Assembly (NCBI GenBank): GCA_050693155.1
Contig: JBOGWA010000132.1
Span: forward strand, 1-32,064
DNA: 32,064 bases
Direction of reading: 5' to 3'
From: JBOGWA01 sp050693155
GTDB taxonomy: Bacteria; Actinomycetota; UBA4738; CALAEC01
Shown: one piece after another, positions 1 to 8,689 of the stretch
How positions within the stretch are numbered: position 1 is the first letter of the stretch
How the letters are laid out: the number at the start of each line of letters is the position of its first letter
Notes under the pieces: model-generated
Seen by the model: the letters and a program-made list of their open reading frames with translations, nothing else
What the model was told of the DNA's origin: nothing
Database searches by the model: none
Translations under genes and position numbers: made by a program

Positions 1-1426
1 AGGGGCCGAGGATGTCCGGTTTCGTGCGCCCGTCGATCGTGGGACCGCGAGAGCTGTAGGACTGCAGCGAACCGTCTTGCCAGCAGAACGCCCCCACGGC
101 GAACGCGTCGGGGGAGCTGGCCGGCTCGACGATGCTTCCCGCCGGAACCTGGTGTTCGAACGGCAACTCCTGCACGGCAAACAGGTCGAAACGCGGAGTC
201 TCGGTGGCGTCGAACTTGAGGATCGACACCGTGTAGGCGGCGGTCGTGGCTGACGTGTAACAGAGGAACTCGGTCGGGGGCTGGGTCCCCGTCTGCGGGT
301 CGACCGAGGCGGCGACGACGGCTAGATCGCTCGAGCGATGGAGACCGAGATCGTAGTCCTGGTCGGATCGCGGCCAGTCGTCCCAACGCAGGGCGAAACA
401 GAGCTGTTCACCGGCGGGCATGACGACGGTGTTGCCCTCATCGGTCGGGGTGAAATTGTGGAAGTCGTCACCGTCCGCATCCGAGAACCGTCCGCCCCAG
501 TGCGAGTGAGCGTGGTTGCCGGCCGCGTTCACCCACAGGATCCCGCTTCTGACCGCGTCCGCGACTATCCCGTCGGCCGTTCCCGGGCCGCCGGTTCCAT
601 CACCTCGTCCCGTGTTGAATGAGCCGACCGATCGGCTCACGATGTCGACCCCGACGGACTTGACGTAGGTGAGCGCCTGCCCGAGCTCGACCGCGTTCAG
701 GGCGCACACGAGGAAGAGGTCAGCGTCCGGGGCCATCTCGTAGAGGATCTCCGCGACGGCCGTGCCGTGATCGGTCTCCGACGTGAACCCGTCTGCGCAG
801 AAGTTCCGAGTCGTGAGCCCGGCCGGCAAATCGCCCTCCGTCTGGCGGTCGGTAAAGCCCGCGAACCCTCCGTCAACGATGGCGACCTTGACGCCGTCAC
901 CGGTGAACCCCCGACCGTGCCAGTCGTCCGCCCCGGTGACGCCGACGCCCTCACCGGTCACCGCCTGGGGCTCCGCGGGCTCCGGGAGGTGCGCGTAGCG
1001 AACGCCGGCATCGTCCGCCGCGTCCTCGATGGTGGAGGGAGGCAGCAGCGCCTGGATCCGGGCCGCGAAGTCGCCCTCGACCTCGCCTCCGAGTTCCCGG
1101 ATCCGATCCTCCACCGCTGCCCGCTCGCCCGGCTCGACGTCCAGCACCACGCGGACCTTCTGATGCTTGACGTCTGCTCCGCTCGACTCGGCCTCGGACC
1201 TTGCGGCTTTGGAGCCCTCCTCGTCGTACGTGCTCGCGATCTCGGCGAGGTGTGAGTCGAGGTCTGGGTCTTTCGCGACTGTGGGGTACGTATCCTCAGA
1301 TGACAATTGATCGTCGTCCGCCTCAGGCCCGGCGGACGACCACGACCCTCCGCCGATGACGAGGAGGAACGCAGCGCCGAGTGCGAGAAGTCGGCGCGGG
1401 CGACGATAGGGCGTGGGCGGGCTCAC
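1..1426 (-). CDS. Secreted S8 (subtilisin-like) serine peptidase, C-terminus beyond the window
   Basis: Reading the minus strand from a GTG at 1426 gives about 475 residues that run off the left edge. The N-terminus has a basic stretch (YRRPRRLL) and a hydrophobic core, so it looks like a signal peptide. A hydrophilic propeptide-like region follows, to about residue 150. The subtilase core begins at VAIVDGG (catalytic Asp about 185). It continues with DHGTAVAE (catalytic His about 220) and AAGN (oxyanion Asn about 304). The last visible residues, SSRGPTIDGRTKPDI, are the typical segment just before the GTSxxAPH serine motif, so the nucleophile should lie just outside the window. The GTG abuts GGAGAG, and a GGAAG lies further upstream; an in-frame stop at 1469-1471 limits the start. 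The frame is identified from the subtilase motifs. The target substrate is unknown. Confidence 0.88.
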   Translation of the reverse strand, partial: MSPPTPYRRPRRLLALGAAFLLVIGGGSWSSAGPEADDDQLSSEDTYPTVAKDPDLDSHLAEIASTYDEEGSKAARSEAESSGADVKHQKVRVVLDVEPGERAAVEDRIRELGGEVEGDFAARIQALLPPSTIEDAADDAGVRYAHLPEPAEPQAVTGEGVGVTGADDWHGRGFTGDGVKVAIVDGGFAGFTDRQTEGDLPAGLTTRNFCADGFTSETDHGTAVAEILYEMAPDADLFLVCALNAVELGQALTYVKSVGVDIVSRSVGSFNTGRGDGTGGPGTADGIVADAVRSGILWVNAAGNHAHSHWGGRFSDADGDDFHNFTPTDEGNTVVMPAGEQLCFALRWDDWPRSDQDYDLGLHRSSDLAVVAASVDPQTGTQPPTEFLCYTSATTAAYTVSILKFDATETPRFDLFAVQELPFEHQVPAGSIVEPASSPDAFAVGAFCWQDGSLQSYSSRGPTIDGRTKPDILGP

Positions 1427-1493
1427 CTCTCCAATCTTCCCATGAGCTTCCCGAATCCGGCGACTCCCTCACGCGGTGCCCGAGTCCTCTTGA

Positions 1494-1508
1494 CCCCACC
1501 CCGTGGGG
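1494..1508. repeat. Short GC-rich hairpin in the divergent promoter region
   Basis: CCCCAC and GTGGGG form a perfect 6-bp stem with a 3-base loop. It lies between the divergently read protease (starts at 1426) and membrane protein (starts at 1548). It could affect the leader of the plus-strand gene or be chance in GC-rich DNA. No function is claimed. Confidence 0.3.
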
Positions 1509-1547
1509 CGGGTTGAGTAGGTGGAACATCGGGGAGAGGTGAGTGTG

Positions 1548-1937
1548 ATGAAGCGAGAGCAACTGGCGCGTGGCGTGGCGTCATGGGTTGGGGTCTTCTT
1601 GCTGACCCTTGGGGCATGGGCGTTCATCTCGCCGATCACGTTCTGGGAGCGCGTGGCCCTGTTCGAGCCGTACAACCCGCACTTCGTCCGCGATACCGGC
1701 GCCTTTCAGCTCGGCCTCGGAGCGGCATTGCTGCTCGCGCTTCAGTGGAAAGATGCGCTCCTCGTCGCACTGGGGGCTGCCGGGGCGGGATCGGTCGCGC
1801 ACTTCGCCGGCCATGTCCTCGACCAGGATCTGGGCGGAGGGGGACCCGTCGACCTGATCGTTCTTGGCATCGTGGCGCTCGCTCTCGTGCTCGGGTTCTG
1901 GTGGCGGCTTCGTACCGCCCCCAGCGATGCCGGCTAA
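1548..1937 (+). CDS. Small integral membrane protein of unknown function
   Basis: 129 residues starting MKREQLARGVASW. The ATG at 1548 is preferred over an upstream in-frame GTG at 1521 because GGGGAGAGG (1531-1539) sits 8 bases before it. There are four hydrophobic segments: about residues 9-27, 45-60, 65-85 and 97-117. The second loop holds the polar motif FEPYNPHFVRDTGAFQLGLG. This pattern resembles small four-helix DUF4345-type membrane proteins, but I do not recognise a specific family. It is divergent from the protease gene and convergent with the LVIVD gene, which ends 12 bases away. Its function is unknown. Confidence 0.75.
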   Translation: MKREQLARGVASWVGVFLLTLGAWAFISPITFWERVALFEPYNPHFVRDTGAFQLGLGAALLLALQWKDALLVALGAAGAGSVAHFAGHVLDQDLGGGGPVDLIVLGIVALALVLGFWWRLRTAPSDAG

Positions 1938-1949
1938 CGCGCAGCGGGC

Positions 1950-3080
1950 CTACGGGGTTCCCGTGAAGCGGATGATGTCGACCCCACGCTGGTAGTCGAC
2001 CGCGTAGACGATCTCGTCGGTCACCCAGTACGCAGCGGAGGTCGCCCCCGCGACCGGGAGGAAGTACCCCTCCTCCTCAATCTGCCCGTCCTCCGTCACA
2101 CGGAGAAAGCGCGTGCCGTGCTCGTACCACGCTTTCGCCACGAGGCCGCCGTTCTTGAACGTGGGATGCGGCTCCGTCCAGTGGGAGCAGAATGTATGGA
2201 CGAGCGCATTGCCGTCGGTCGGAAGCCCATCGGTGACTCGGTACTCGTCCAGCATCCGGAAGGTGTGCTTCTTCTTCCAGCCTTTGGTGTCCCAGACCAT
2301 GAATGCGGCGGAGGCCTCGTCGCCGCATGAGGGCCCGCCCGATTCGCCGCCCACGAGGAGGAACCGATCCCTGCCGCCGCGTGGCCAAACGTTGTCGTGG
2401 ATGAACCGATCATCGGGGGGACTGCCCAAGGCCAGCACGGCCGGGCTGGCCGGGTCCTTGCGGGCATCGAGGACCATCATCGGGTTCGACGAGGTCACGA
2501 CGAGCCCGGGGGAAACCTCGGTCACGTCGTGGCCGGTCGTCGCGGGGTTCCCCTGGCCCCAGTTCCCGGCCATGACCGGTGCGGTGGGATCGCGCAGGTC
2601 GACGATGATTCCTCCGGATCCATACGCCCAGGTGCAGTCGAGGACGCAGCTGATCGTGTGTTGGTCGGCGCCCTCGAGTGTGCCGACGATCGTTGGGTTC
2701 CCCTTGTCCGTTACATCGATCACGTTGAGCGTTCCGGTGGCGCCGACGAGGAGGATCTCCCCGTTCGAGTCCACGTTCTCCTCGGAGAACTGAGGCTCCT
2801 GCGGAAGGACCAGCGGAACCGTCCCCAGGCGTTGCGGCGCCTCGGGATTCGAGATGTCGTAGATCGCGAGCCATCGAGCGGTCGTGATGTACATGTAGCC
2901 GTCGAGGATCTTGGCGCCGGAGGTGTCGGTCTCGAGCGGGATCGCGGTGACCCACTCGACGTTCGGCGAGGCGAAGTAGCCGGGCCCGGCTCCCGATGGG
3001 CCAACGTCCGCACCGGCCGAGCCCGGGAGAGACGCCATCACCGCCAGTGCGGCAAGACCTGAGCGAATGAGCGTTCTCAC
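1950..3080 (-). CDS. Exported LVIVD-repeat (beta-propeller) protein
   Basis: 376 residues. The N-terminus (MRTLIRSGLAALAVMASLPGSAGA) is a signal peptide with an A-x-A cleavage site near residue 24. The mature part has repeated strands of the type YMYITTARWLAIYDISNPEAPQRLG, LNVIDVTDKGNPTIVG and GIIVDLRDPTAPVMAG. These match the LVIVD repeat, in which each blade reads as a value followed by D-x-x-x-P. Two short Cys-containing segments (ISCVLDCTW and GGPSCGD) could form disulfides outside the cell. The start is GTG at 3080 without a clear ribosome binding site. The gene lies 45 bases downstream of corA on the same strand and may be co-transcribed with it. LVIVD proteins are mostly of unknown function; this one is probably a surface or secreted binding scaffold. 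Confidence 0.8.
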   Translation of the reverse strand: MRTLIRSGLAALAVMASLPGSAGADVGPSGAGPGYFASPNVEWVTAIPLETDTSGAKILDGYMYITTARWLAIYDISNPEAPQRLGTVPLVLPQEPQFSEENVDSNGEILLVGATGTLNVIDVTDKGNPTIVGTLEGADQHTISCVLDCTWAYGSGGIIVDLRDPTAPVMAGNWGQGNPATTGHDVTEVSPGLVVTSSNPMMVLDARKDPASPAVLALGSPPDDRFIHDNVWPRGGRDRFLLVGGESGGPSCGDEASAAFMVWDTKGWKKKHTFRMLDEYRVTDGLPTDGNALVHTFCSHWTEPHPTFKNGGLVAKAWYEHGTRFLRVTEDGQIEEEGYFLPVAGATSAAYWVTDEIVYAVDYQRGVDIIRFTGTP

Positions 3081-3125
3081 GGAGGCTCGATTATGCCGGG
3101 TTCTCGCCGGAAAGGCGTCGGGCGA

Positions 3126-4118
3126 TTACCACCAGCCGTGGCGTCTGGCCCAGCGCAACATGACAATCGCGACGAGCGCCATCGACCCAACGACCCCCGC
3201 AATATGGAGGGCGTCGGTTTGCCGGTTCACGATGATGTTCATCCCGTAGATCGACGCCACCGCCGTCACCGGGAGCACGAGCGCGCTGATCAGGGCGAGG
3301 CGTTCCATGGCGACGTTCATCTTCGTGCTGGTCTTCGACTGGTAGAAGTCCACGACCCCCTGGAGGAACTCCTTTTCGCTGTCGCAGATGTTTCGCGCGC
3401 GATCGAAGCGGTCGACGAGGTCCTCGATGAACGGTCGCACCTGCTCGGGCAGGAACGCCGACAGCGACGTAAGGCGCATCAGCACTTCCCGGCTGCCCGC
3501 CGCCATCGTCCGGACCGTAAGGAGCTCGTGGCGAACTTTGAACAGCCTCTCGAGCGCCTCCTCCGGGTCTTTGAAATCTCCCTTCATCACCTGCCGCTCG
3601 AGAGAGGCGATCTGGTTGGCGAGATTCGAGACGTAGCCCTCGAGCCTGAGTAGCAGTCCCGAGACAAGCGCATGTGCGAGCTCGGCGGGGGTTTTCGGGC
3701 TGAACCTGCCATCGTGGATCTTTCCTGCGACTGCCTCTGTTTCCCGGAGCGCGGCGTCGAGCGGGACGCCATCGCCCAGCGGACCGTGGACGCTTACGAG
3801 GAACCGGAAACCGATGAGCAGGTCGAGCTCTACCAGGTGGACGTGTCCTGGGTCGCCTGGCTCGGGCGCGTGCAGGATCGCGAAGAGGTGTTGGGGATAG
3901 GCGCGAAGCTTCGGTACGTGGCTTCGCTCGACGCAGTCGCGGATCTCGAGCTGGTGGGCGCCGAGTGTCTGCTCCAGCGCCTCCTCTGCCTGGCCGTCCC
4001 ATTGGGGGATGTCGATCCATACGAAGCCGTCGTCGCGGTCGAGGAGCGCTTTCAGGTCTTCGACCGGGTGCTCCTCGATCGTCGCGCCGATGTAGCGAAC
4101 GTCCACGTCGGTAGTCAA
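3126..4118 (-). CDS. corA: CorA-family divalent cation (Mg2+/Co2+) channel
   Basis: 330 residues: a long alpha/beta cytoplasmic N-domain with the coiled helices typical of CorA, then two transmembrane helices at the C-terminus. The signature GMN tripeptide is intact at residues 292-294 (SIYGMNI), at the end of the first membrane helix. The C-terminus is basic (RWARRHGWW), as in the family. The loop after GMN reads IIVNRQT rather than the common MPE-type sequence, so ion preference may differ. Translation appears to start at TTG 4118, which overlaps the TGA of the Kelch gene in TTGA. This implies translational coupling within the minus-strand order ligase, Kelch, corA. Family assignment is firm; the exact ion is inferred from the family. 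Confidence 0.92.
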   Translation of the reverse strand: MTTDVDVRYIGATIEEHPVEDLKALLDRDDGFVWIDIPQWDGQAEEALEQTLGAHQLEIRDCVERSHVPKLRAYPQHLFAILHAPEPGDPGHVHLVELDLLIGFRFLVSVHGPLGDGVPLDAALRETEAVAGKIHDGRFSPKTPAELAHALVSGLLLRLEGYVSNLANQIASLERQVMKGDFKDPEEALERLFKVRHELLTVRTMAAGSREVLMRLTSLSAFLPEQVRPFIEDLVDRFDRARNICDSEKEFLQGVVDFYQSKTSTKMNVAMERLALISALVLPVTAVASIYGMNIIVNRQTDALHIAGVVGSMALVAIVMLRWARRHGWW

Positions 4119-5137
4119 TCGTGGCCCACGCCAGAGGTCAAAGCATTCCCCGACGTAGTGACCTGTTGGGGACCGCCACCGAGCAGCACTCCGAGGTCGA
4201 TTGCCTCAACGGTGGACGAGACCGAGAGGCCGGGTTCGGGACCTCCGGCGAGCACATAGACCGTGGCATCGACTGCCACGACGCCGAGACCGTGGCGAGG
4301 CGTGGGCAGCGCCGGAAGAGGGAACCACGTGCCCTCGGCGAGATCGAACGCTTCGACCTCTTCGAACGTCTTGCCTTGCTCCTCCCCACCGGCGGCGACC
4401 AGGAATCGCTCCGTCGCCGTGGCGGCGAGCCCGCCACGGGGCGTCGGGAGCTCCGGCAGCCGTTCCCACGTCTGCGTCTCCGGGTCGAAGGCCTCGACAT
4501 CCGCGAGGTTCAGCCCGAAGCCGAATCGTCCGCCGATCGCGAAGACTCGATCGCCGTCGCTCGTGACGCCGAGATGATTTCGTGACACGGCCAAGCCAGG
4601 GGCGGTGCTCCACTCGTCGGTCTCAGTGTTTAGGATCAGTGTGGTCTCGGCATTGCCCTCGTCCGAGAGCCCTCCCACGACGTAGATGTTGCCGTCCACG
4701 ACGGCGGCGCCCCCTGCTGCCCTCGGCTCGGGCATCGCCCCTAGCTCAGACCAGCGTCCGTTCCGAAGCGCAAACACTCGATCGCTCGTTTGCTTCGTGC
4801 CCTCGAAATGCCCGCCGAACACATAAACGGTCTCATCGACGACCGCCGACATTGGATGGTTCACGCCGAGCGGCAGATCCGGACCCCTGCGCCACCTTCC
4901 GATCCTCGTATCGAAGATCTCCACCGTCGGCACCGTGTCCCCGTCACCGTTGAAACCGCCCATGACGTAGATCAACTCGCCCTGGGCAACCGCCGTCGGC
5001 TCGGTCCGAGCCGTGGGCGCGGGGGAGAGCGTCTTCCAGGTCAGGTCGTCGATCCGAGGCTCAGCGCGGTCTTCATTACACGCGGGCAGAGCGAGCATCG
5101 CGCACACGAACACCGCGCGAACCAAGCCCACAATCAC
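4115..5137 (-). CDS. Kelch-repeat lipoprotein
   Basis: 340 residues from GTG 5137. The start forms a GTGA overlap with the stop of the acyl-CoA ligase. The longer open frame upstream is rejected because it lies inside the ligase gene, while this start gives a signal sequence ending in a lipobox (LALPAC, Cys about residue 20). The mature protein holds about six Kelch blades: repeated GG doublets (YVMGGFNGDG, YVFGGHFEGT, YVVGGLSDEG, FAIGGRFGFG, VAAGGEEQGK, YVLAGGPEPG), each followed by a W or F about 20-25 residues later. Kelch blades fold into a beta-propeller, here expected on the outer face of the membrane. There is no catalytic motif of galactose oxidase. The role is unknown, but its coupling to the ligase makes a joint function plausible. 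Confidence 0.88.
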   Translation of the reverse strand: MIVGLVRAVFVCAMLALPACNEDRAEPRIDDLTWKTLSPAPTARTEPTAVAQGELIYVMGGFNGDGDTVPTVEIFDTRIGRWRRGPDLPLGVNHPMSAVVDETVYVFGGHFEGTKQTSDRVFALRNGRWSELGAMPEPRAAGGAAVVDGNIYVVGGLSDEGNAETTLILNTETDEWSTAPGLAVSRNHLGVTSDGDRVFAIGGRFGFGLNLADVEAFDPETQTWERLPELPTPRGGLAATATERFLVAAGGEEQGKTFEEVEAFDLAEGTWFPLPALPTPRHGLGVVAVDATVYVLAGGPEPGLSVSSTVEAIDLGVLLGGGPQQVTTSGNALTSGVGHD

Positions 5138-6642
5138 GAGACGAAGCGGTCGCGAAGCTCGTGCTTGATGACCTTGCCGCTGGGCGTCCGGGGGAGGGCG
5201 TCGACGAACTCCACGCGCTTCGGCGTCTTGAACTTCGCGAGACGCTCGCGGCAGAACGCCAGCACATCCTCCGCCGGCACAGCCTCGCCGGGTTTCGTCA
5301 CGATCACCGCGAGCGGCGCCTCTCCCCACTTCTCGTCGGGGACTCCGATCACCGCCGCCTCCGCCACGGCCGGGTGCTCGTATAGGACGTTCTCGATCTC
5401 CGCGGGATAGACGTTCTCTCCCCCAGAGATGATCATGTCCTTCACCCGGTCGACGATGTACGCATATCCCTCGTCATCGAGTCGAGCCACGTCCCCCGTG
5501 CGAAGCCATCCGCCGCGCAACGCGTGCGCCGTCTCGAGCGGCAGCTCCCAGTATCCGGGCATGATGGATGGCCCCCGGATGACGATCTCGCCCTTGCCGC
5601 CGGCGCCGACCGGTTCGTCGTTCTCGCCCACTACTCGGACGTCCGCATAGAAGTACGGGCGCCCGGCCGCCCCGAGCTTGCGTCGAGAGTCCTCCGGTGG
5701 GAGCACGAGGCTATTGGGCGCGGCTTCCGTAAGGCCGTAGCCCTGGATGAACTTCACGCCCCGCTCCTCCCACGTGCGAATGAGTGATTCGGGCGCCGGC
5801 GCGCCCCCGCAGACGACGTGCCGAAGGGAGGAGAGATCCGCGCTTTCGAATTCCGGGGCCTGGGTCATCGCCAGATAGATGGCCGGCACGCCCATCATCG
5901 AGGTGGCGCGTTCGGCTTCGACGAGGCGAAGGCATCCCGACGCGTCGAACTCGCGCTCGACCAAAACGGTTCCGCCCTTCCACCACACCGAGAGAGTGTT
6001 CACGTTCCACCCACCCACGTGGAACATCGGAAGCACCATGACGCTTCGCTCGTCCTGCGTGATGTCGATCGCGAGGAGGATGTTCAGGTTCGTCCAGAAG
6101 AAGTTGGCGTGCGTGAGCATCGCCCCCTTGGGTCGCCCGGTCGTTCCCGACGTGTAGATCAACGCGAGGACGTCGTCTCCCTCGATCGAAACGCCTGGTT
6201 CCTCCTCCCCCGATCCCGCGAGCGCCTCCTCGAAGGTACTCCCGAGCTCGAGCGCCTCTTTGATGCCTGTGGCGGGACGGAAGACATCGACTGCTTCGGA
6301 GAATTCGCTTTCGTAGACGAGGGTCGCAGCGCCCGAGTCGTTCACCTGGAACTCGATCTCCGAAGGGGTCAGGCGCCAGTTGAGCGGGACCACGATCGCG
6401 CCGAGCTTTGCGCAGGCGAGGAACACCTCGGCGTACTCTGGGGAGTTCTTCGCGAGGATCGCGAGTCGGTCTCCCTTGCCCACGCCGAGCGTCTGGAGGG
6501 CGCCCGCGGCTCGATTCGTCCGCGCGTCGAGGTCCCTGTACGTGATGTCGTGACCCTGATGGCGGATCGCGACGCGGGCCCCGGTCAGTTCAGCGCGACG
6601 GGCAACCCAGAACCCGATCCCTTCGTACTCGAAACGGTCCAT
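5134..6642 (-). CDS. AMP-forming acyl-CoA synthetase (fatty/carboxylic acid-CoA ligase)
   Basis: 502 residues, normal for the FadD/medium-chain ligase family. It activates a carboxylic acid to the acyl-adenylate and then to the CoA thioester. Visible motifs: P-loop YTSGTTGRPKG (about 163-173), GYGLTEAAP, GWLRTGDVA, the hinge and A8 motif DRVKDMIISGGENVYPAEIE, and the C-terminal catalytic lysine in TPSGK (about 490). There is no membrane segment. The start ATG 6642 follows GAGGAG at a good distance. The promoter region at 6690-6717 carries a 21-bp palindrome also found upstream of a tetR gene, so repression by that TetR protein is predicted. It is the first gene of a coupled set with the Kelch lipoprotein and corA. 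Substrate chain length cannot be judged from sequence. Confidence 0.95.
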   Translation of the reverse strand: MDRFEYEGIGFWVARRAELTGARVAIRHQGHDITYRDLDARTNRAAGALQTLGVGKGDRLAILAKNSPEYAEVFLACAKLGAIVVPLNWRLTPSEIEFQVNDSGAATLVYESEFSEAVDVFRPATGIKEALELGSTFEEALAGSGEEEPGVSIEGDDVLALIYTSGTTGRPKGAMLTHANFFWTNLNILLAIDITQDERSVMVLPMFHVGGWNVNTLSVWWKGGTVLVEREFDASGCLRLVEAERATSMMGVPAIYLAMTQAPEFESADLSSLRHVVCGGAPAPESLIRTWEERGVKFIQGYGLTEAAPNSLVLPPEDSRRKLGAAGRPYFYADVRVVGENDEPVGAGGKGEIVIRGPSIMPGYWELPLETAHALRGGWLRTGDVARLDDEGYAYIVDRVKDMIISGGENVYPAEIENVLYEHPAVAEAAVIGVPDEKWGEAPLAVIVTKPGEAVPAEDVLAFCRERLAKFKTPKRVEFVDALPRTPSGKVIKHELRDRFVS

Positions 6643-6689
6643 TCATGCTCCTCAGCCTGATCATCTTGACGGAGGAGGGGTCTGGGCGC

Positions 6690-6717
6690 TATATATGACA
6701 CCTGAGTCAGGTGTCAG
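6690..6717 (-). promoter_or_regulatory. Predicted promoter of the acyl-CoA ligase with embedded TetR operator
   Basis: Read on the minus strand, CTGACA (6717-6712) and TATATA (6695-6690) are separated by 16 bases and fit -35 and -10 boxes. The expected transcript start near 6683 leaves a leader of about 40 bases with GAGGAG before the ATG. The spacer is almost entirely the palindrome at 6696-6716, so a bound repressor would block RNA polymerase. This is a prediction from spacing and consensus. Confidence 0.6.
6696..6716. promoter_or_regulatory. TetR-type operator, copy 1 (perfect 21-bp palindrome)
   Basis: TGACACCTGA, a central G, then TCAGGTGTCA form a perfect inverted repeat. The identical 21 bases recur at 12109-12129 next to a tetR gene. 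This copy lies between the divergent acyl-CoA ligase and lipase genes and could control both. Confidence 0.85.
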
Positions 6718-6755
6718 TTTTCCGGGTTCCCCCAGGAAAGGGTCGAGTTGCTCTC

Positions 6756-7859
6756 GTGAGGCGCTTCGTCCTCCTCTCGCTCGCGGTGTTCGTGGCGACG
6801 CCGATCGCTCCTTCGGCCGCTTATCACGACGACCATGGCGGTCATTCCTGCCCGCTCGCCCCGACCGAGAGCCAAGACCACTTCCACCCACGGTTTGCTC
6901 CGCCGTGGGACGCGGAGACCCGGTCCCGCTCCTTTGCGATGATCTGTGGGACGGAGCCGTGGCGTGTCGCAGGCTTCGGAGGCGAGCGGTTCCGACCGAT
7001 GCCTGGGGAGCCGGCCATCCCGGCAACATGCGACGAGAAGCGGCCCCCCGTGATCTTCGTGCACGGCAACGGCACCGACGCCGGTGACTGGTATCCGGCG
7101 CTGCGGGCGTTTGCCGACATCGGCTACACGATGTGCGATCTCTGGGGACTCTCGTTCAACGGGGTTGGTGCGAACGGCCCGGGAGCGGCGCTCCATACGC
7201 GCAACGACCTGGCGTCCGAGGAGCGGGGCGAGGCAGGCGACACGATCCGTACGACAAACCACGAGAAGAACGTCCCCGACCTCACGTCGTTCATCGAGGC
7301 GGTGCTCCGGTTCACGGGCGCGAGACGATACGCGATCGTCGGGCACTCACTCGGGGTAACGCTTGGGCGAAAGGCACTGGAGGAGACCCCGTCGCTGCTC
7401 CGCCGCCTGGATGTGTTAGTTGGTATTTCCGGAGGGAACCACGGCACGAGTGTTTGCCGCGGCAACGAGCCCTTGTTCCTCTACGCTCCGGAACGGTCCT
7501 ACTTCGGGTGCGACGAACTCGCTCCCGACACACCGCCGATTTGGGAGAACGAGTGGCTGGCCGAATTGAATGCCGGCGACGAGACGCCGGGGCGGGCTCG
7601 GTATCTGACGGTGTACGACGGCTCGGGGACCGGGGACCCGTACTTCTCGGGACCGGACTCCGAGAGCCCTCGGTTGGACGGCGCGCTCAACTGTCGATTC
7701 GCCGGCGCGTACCACAACGATCTCCGCGTCGACCACGTGATCTCGGGCTTCTACGCCGCGTTCGTTCTGGGCAGGAAGTTGCCGGCGGTTGACGCCGGCG
7801 CGACACCGTCGACAATGCAGGGCGTGGAGTGCGACGAGCCCGCCTGGGCCCGTCGCTAG
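6756..7859 (+). CDS. Secreted alpha/beta-hydrolase, lipase or polyester-depolymerase-like
   Basis: 367 residues from GTG 6756. The frame is open further upstream to a GTG at 6711, but that codon lies inside the operator and this start gives a proper signal peptide (RRFVLLSLAVFVATPIAPSAAY). The oxyanion-hole segment is VIFVHGNGTDAGDW (about 99-112), the nucleophile elbow GHSLG (Ser198), and a C-terminal His is in RVDHV (His327). The acid is probably Asp289 or Asp295 in YDGSGTGD. Eight cysteines (32, 64, 92, 127, 234, 252, 313, 359) and a His-rich N-terminus (HDDHGGH) suit an extracellular, disulfide-stabilised enzyme. The layout resembles bacterial class-2 lipases and PhaZ7-type depolymerases. 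The stop overlaps that of livF tail to tail. It shares the operator region with the acyl-CoA ligase, consistent with releasing an acid that the ligase then activates. Confidence 0.85.
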   Translation: MRRFVLLSLAVFVATPIAPSAAYHDDHGGHSCPLAPTESQDHFHPRFAPPWDAETRSRSFAMICGTEPWRVAGFGGERFRPMPGEPAIPATCDEKRPPVIFVHGNGTDAGDWYPALRAFADIGYTMCDLWGLSFNGVGANGPGAALHTRNDLASEERGEAGDTIRTTNHEKNVPDLTSFIEAVLRFTGARRYAIVGHSLGVTLGRKALEETPSLLRRLDVLVGISGGNHGTSVCRGNEPLFLYAPERSYFGCDELAPDTPPIWENEWLAELNAGDETPGRARYLTVYDGSGTGDPYFSGPDSESPRLDGALNCRFAGAYHNDLRVDHVISGFYAAFVLGRKLPAVDAGATPSTMQGVECDEPAWARR

Positions 7860-8689
7860 TTCCTGGACGCGCTCGCGGCCGTCTTCCTGGGGGGCCTACG
7901 CTTCACGGTCCGCTTCCGCTTGCGGACTCCGCCACGTCTAGCGTCGAGGACCTTCGCCACCGAGGGACCGTAGACGGCGCCGACCCCGAGCAGGTCGAGC
8001 AGCTTCGATGGATCGGGAAGGGTTTCGATCGTGGAATCGAGGACGATCGCACCCTTCTGCATGAGGAAGACCCGCTCGGTGATCTCGAGGGCGAACGTGA
8101 TGTTCTGCTCGACCAGCAGCACGGTGACGCCCGCCTCGTTCACCTGCTTGATGACCTCGAAGATCTTCTTGATCGCCGCGGGCGCGAGCCCGGCGGAGGG
8201 CTCGTCAATGAGAATCAGGCGCGGGTCGGACATCAGCGCCCGCCCCACGGCGAGCATGCCCTGCTCGCCCCCGGACATGGTTCCGGCAAGCTGGCGGCGT
8301 CGTTCCCTCAGCACCGGAAAGACCGCGTAAACGCGCTCCAGCCCGGCGCGATATTTCGCATCGTCTTTCACTGTGTACGCGCCGACACGAAGGTTCTGCT
8401 CGACGGTGAGGTTGGGAAAGACCGCTCGGTTCTGGGGGACGTGGGCGAGCCCGTGGCCCACCCGTTCCTCCGGGGCGAGCCCGAGCACGCTCTTTCCATC
8501 GAGCCGCACATCACCCTTCCACGGCCGAAAGAGGCCGGAGATGCACGAGAGCGTCACCGACTTTCCCGCGCCGTTCAGGCCGAGGAGGGAAGCAACGCGG
8601 CCTTCCTCGATAGAGAGGCTGACGCCGTGCAGGACCTTGTTCGCGCCGAATCCCATTTCGACGCCGTCGAGTTCGAGGATCTGTTTCAC
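7856..8689 (-). CDS. livF: Branched-chain-type (HAAT) ABC transporter ATP-binding protein LivF
   Basis: 277 residues. Walker A GLNGAGKS (37-44), Q-loop region VPQNRAVFPNLTVEQNL, ABC signature MSGGEQ (138-143) and Walker B LILIDEP (158-164) followed by SAGLAP and an H-loop replaced by the LVEQN form usual in LivF. The first 235 residues are the family core. The last 30 or so are a very basic tail (RKRKRTVKRRPPRK) that is not needed for the ATPase. The GTG start overlaps the stop of the livM-livG gene in GTGA. It is the last gene of the minus-strand operon tetR, livH, livMG, livF. It energises import by the complex; the substrate is not predictable from the ATPase. Confidence 0.93.
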   Translation of the reverse strand: MKQILELDGVEMGFGANKVLHGVSLSIEEGRVASLLGLNGAGKSVTLSCISGLFRPWKGDVRLDGKSVLGLAPEERVGHGLAHVPQNRAVFPNLTVEQNLRVGAYTVKDDAKYRAGLERVYAVFPVLRERRRQLAGTMSGGEQGMLAVGRALMSDPRLILIDEPSAGLAPAAIKKIFEVIKQVNEAGVTVLLVEQNITFALEITERVFLMQKGAIVLDSTIETLPDPSKLLDLLGVGAVYGPSVAKVLDARRGGVRKRKRTVKRRPPRKTAASASRN

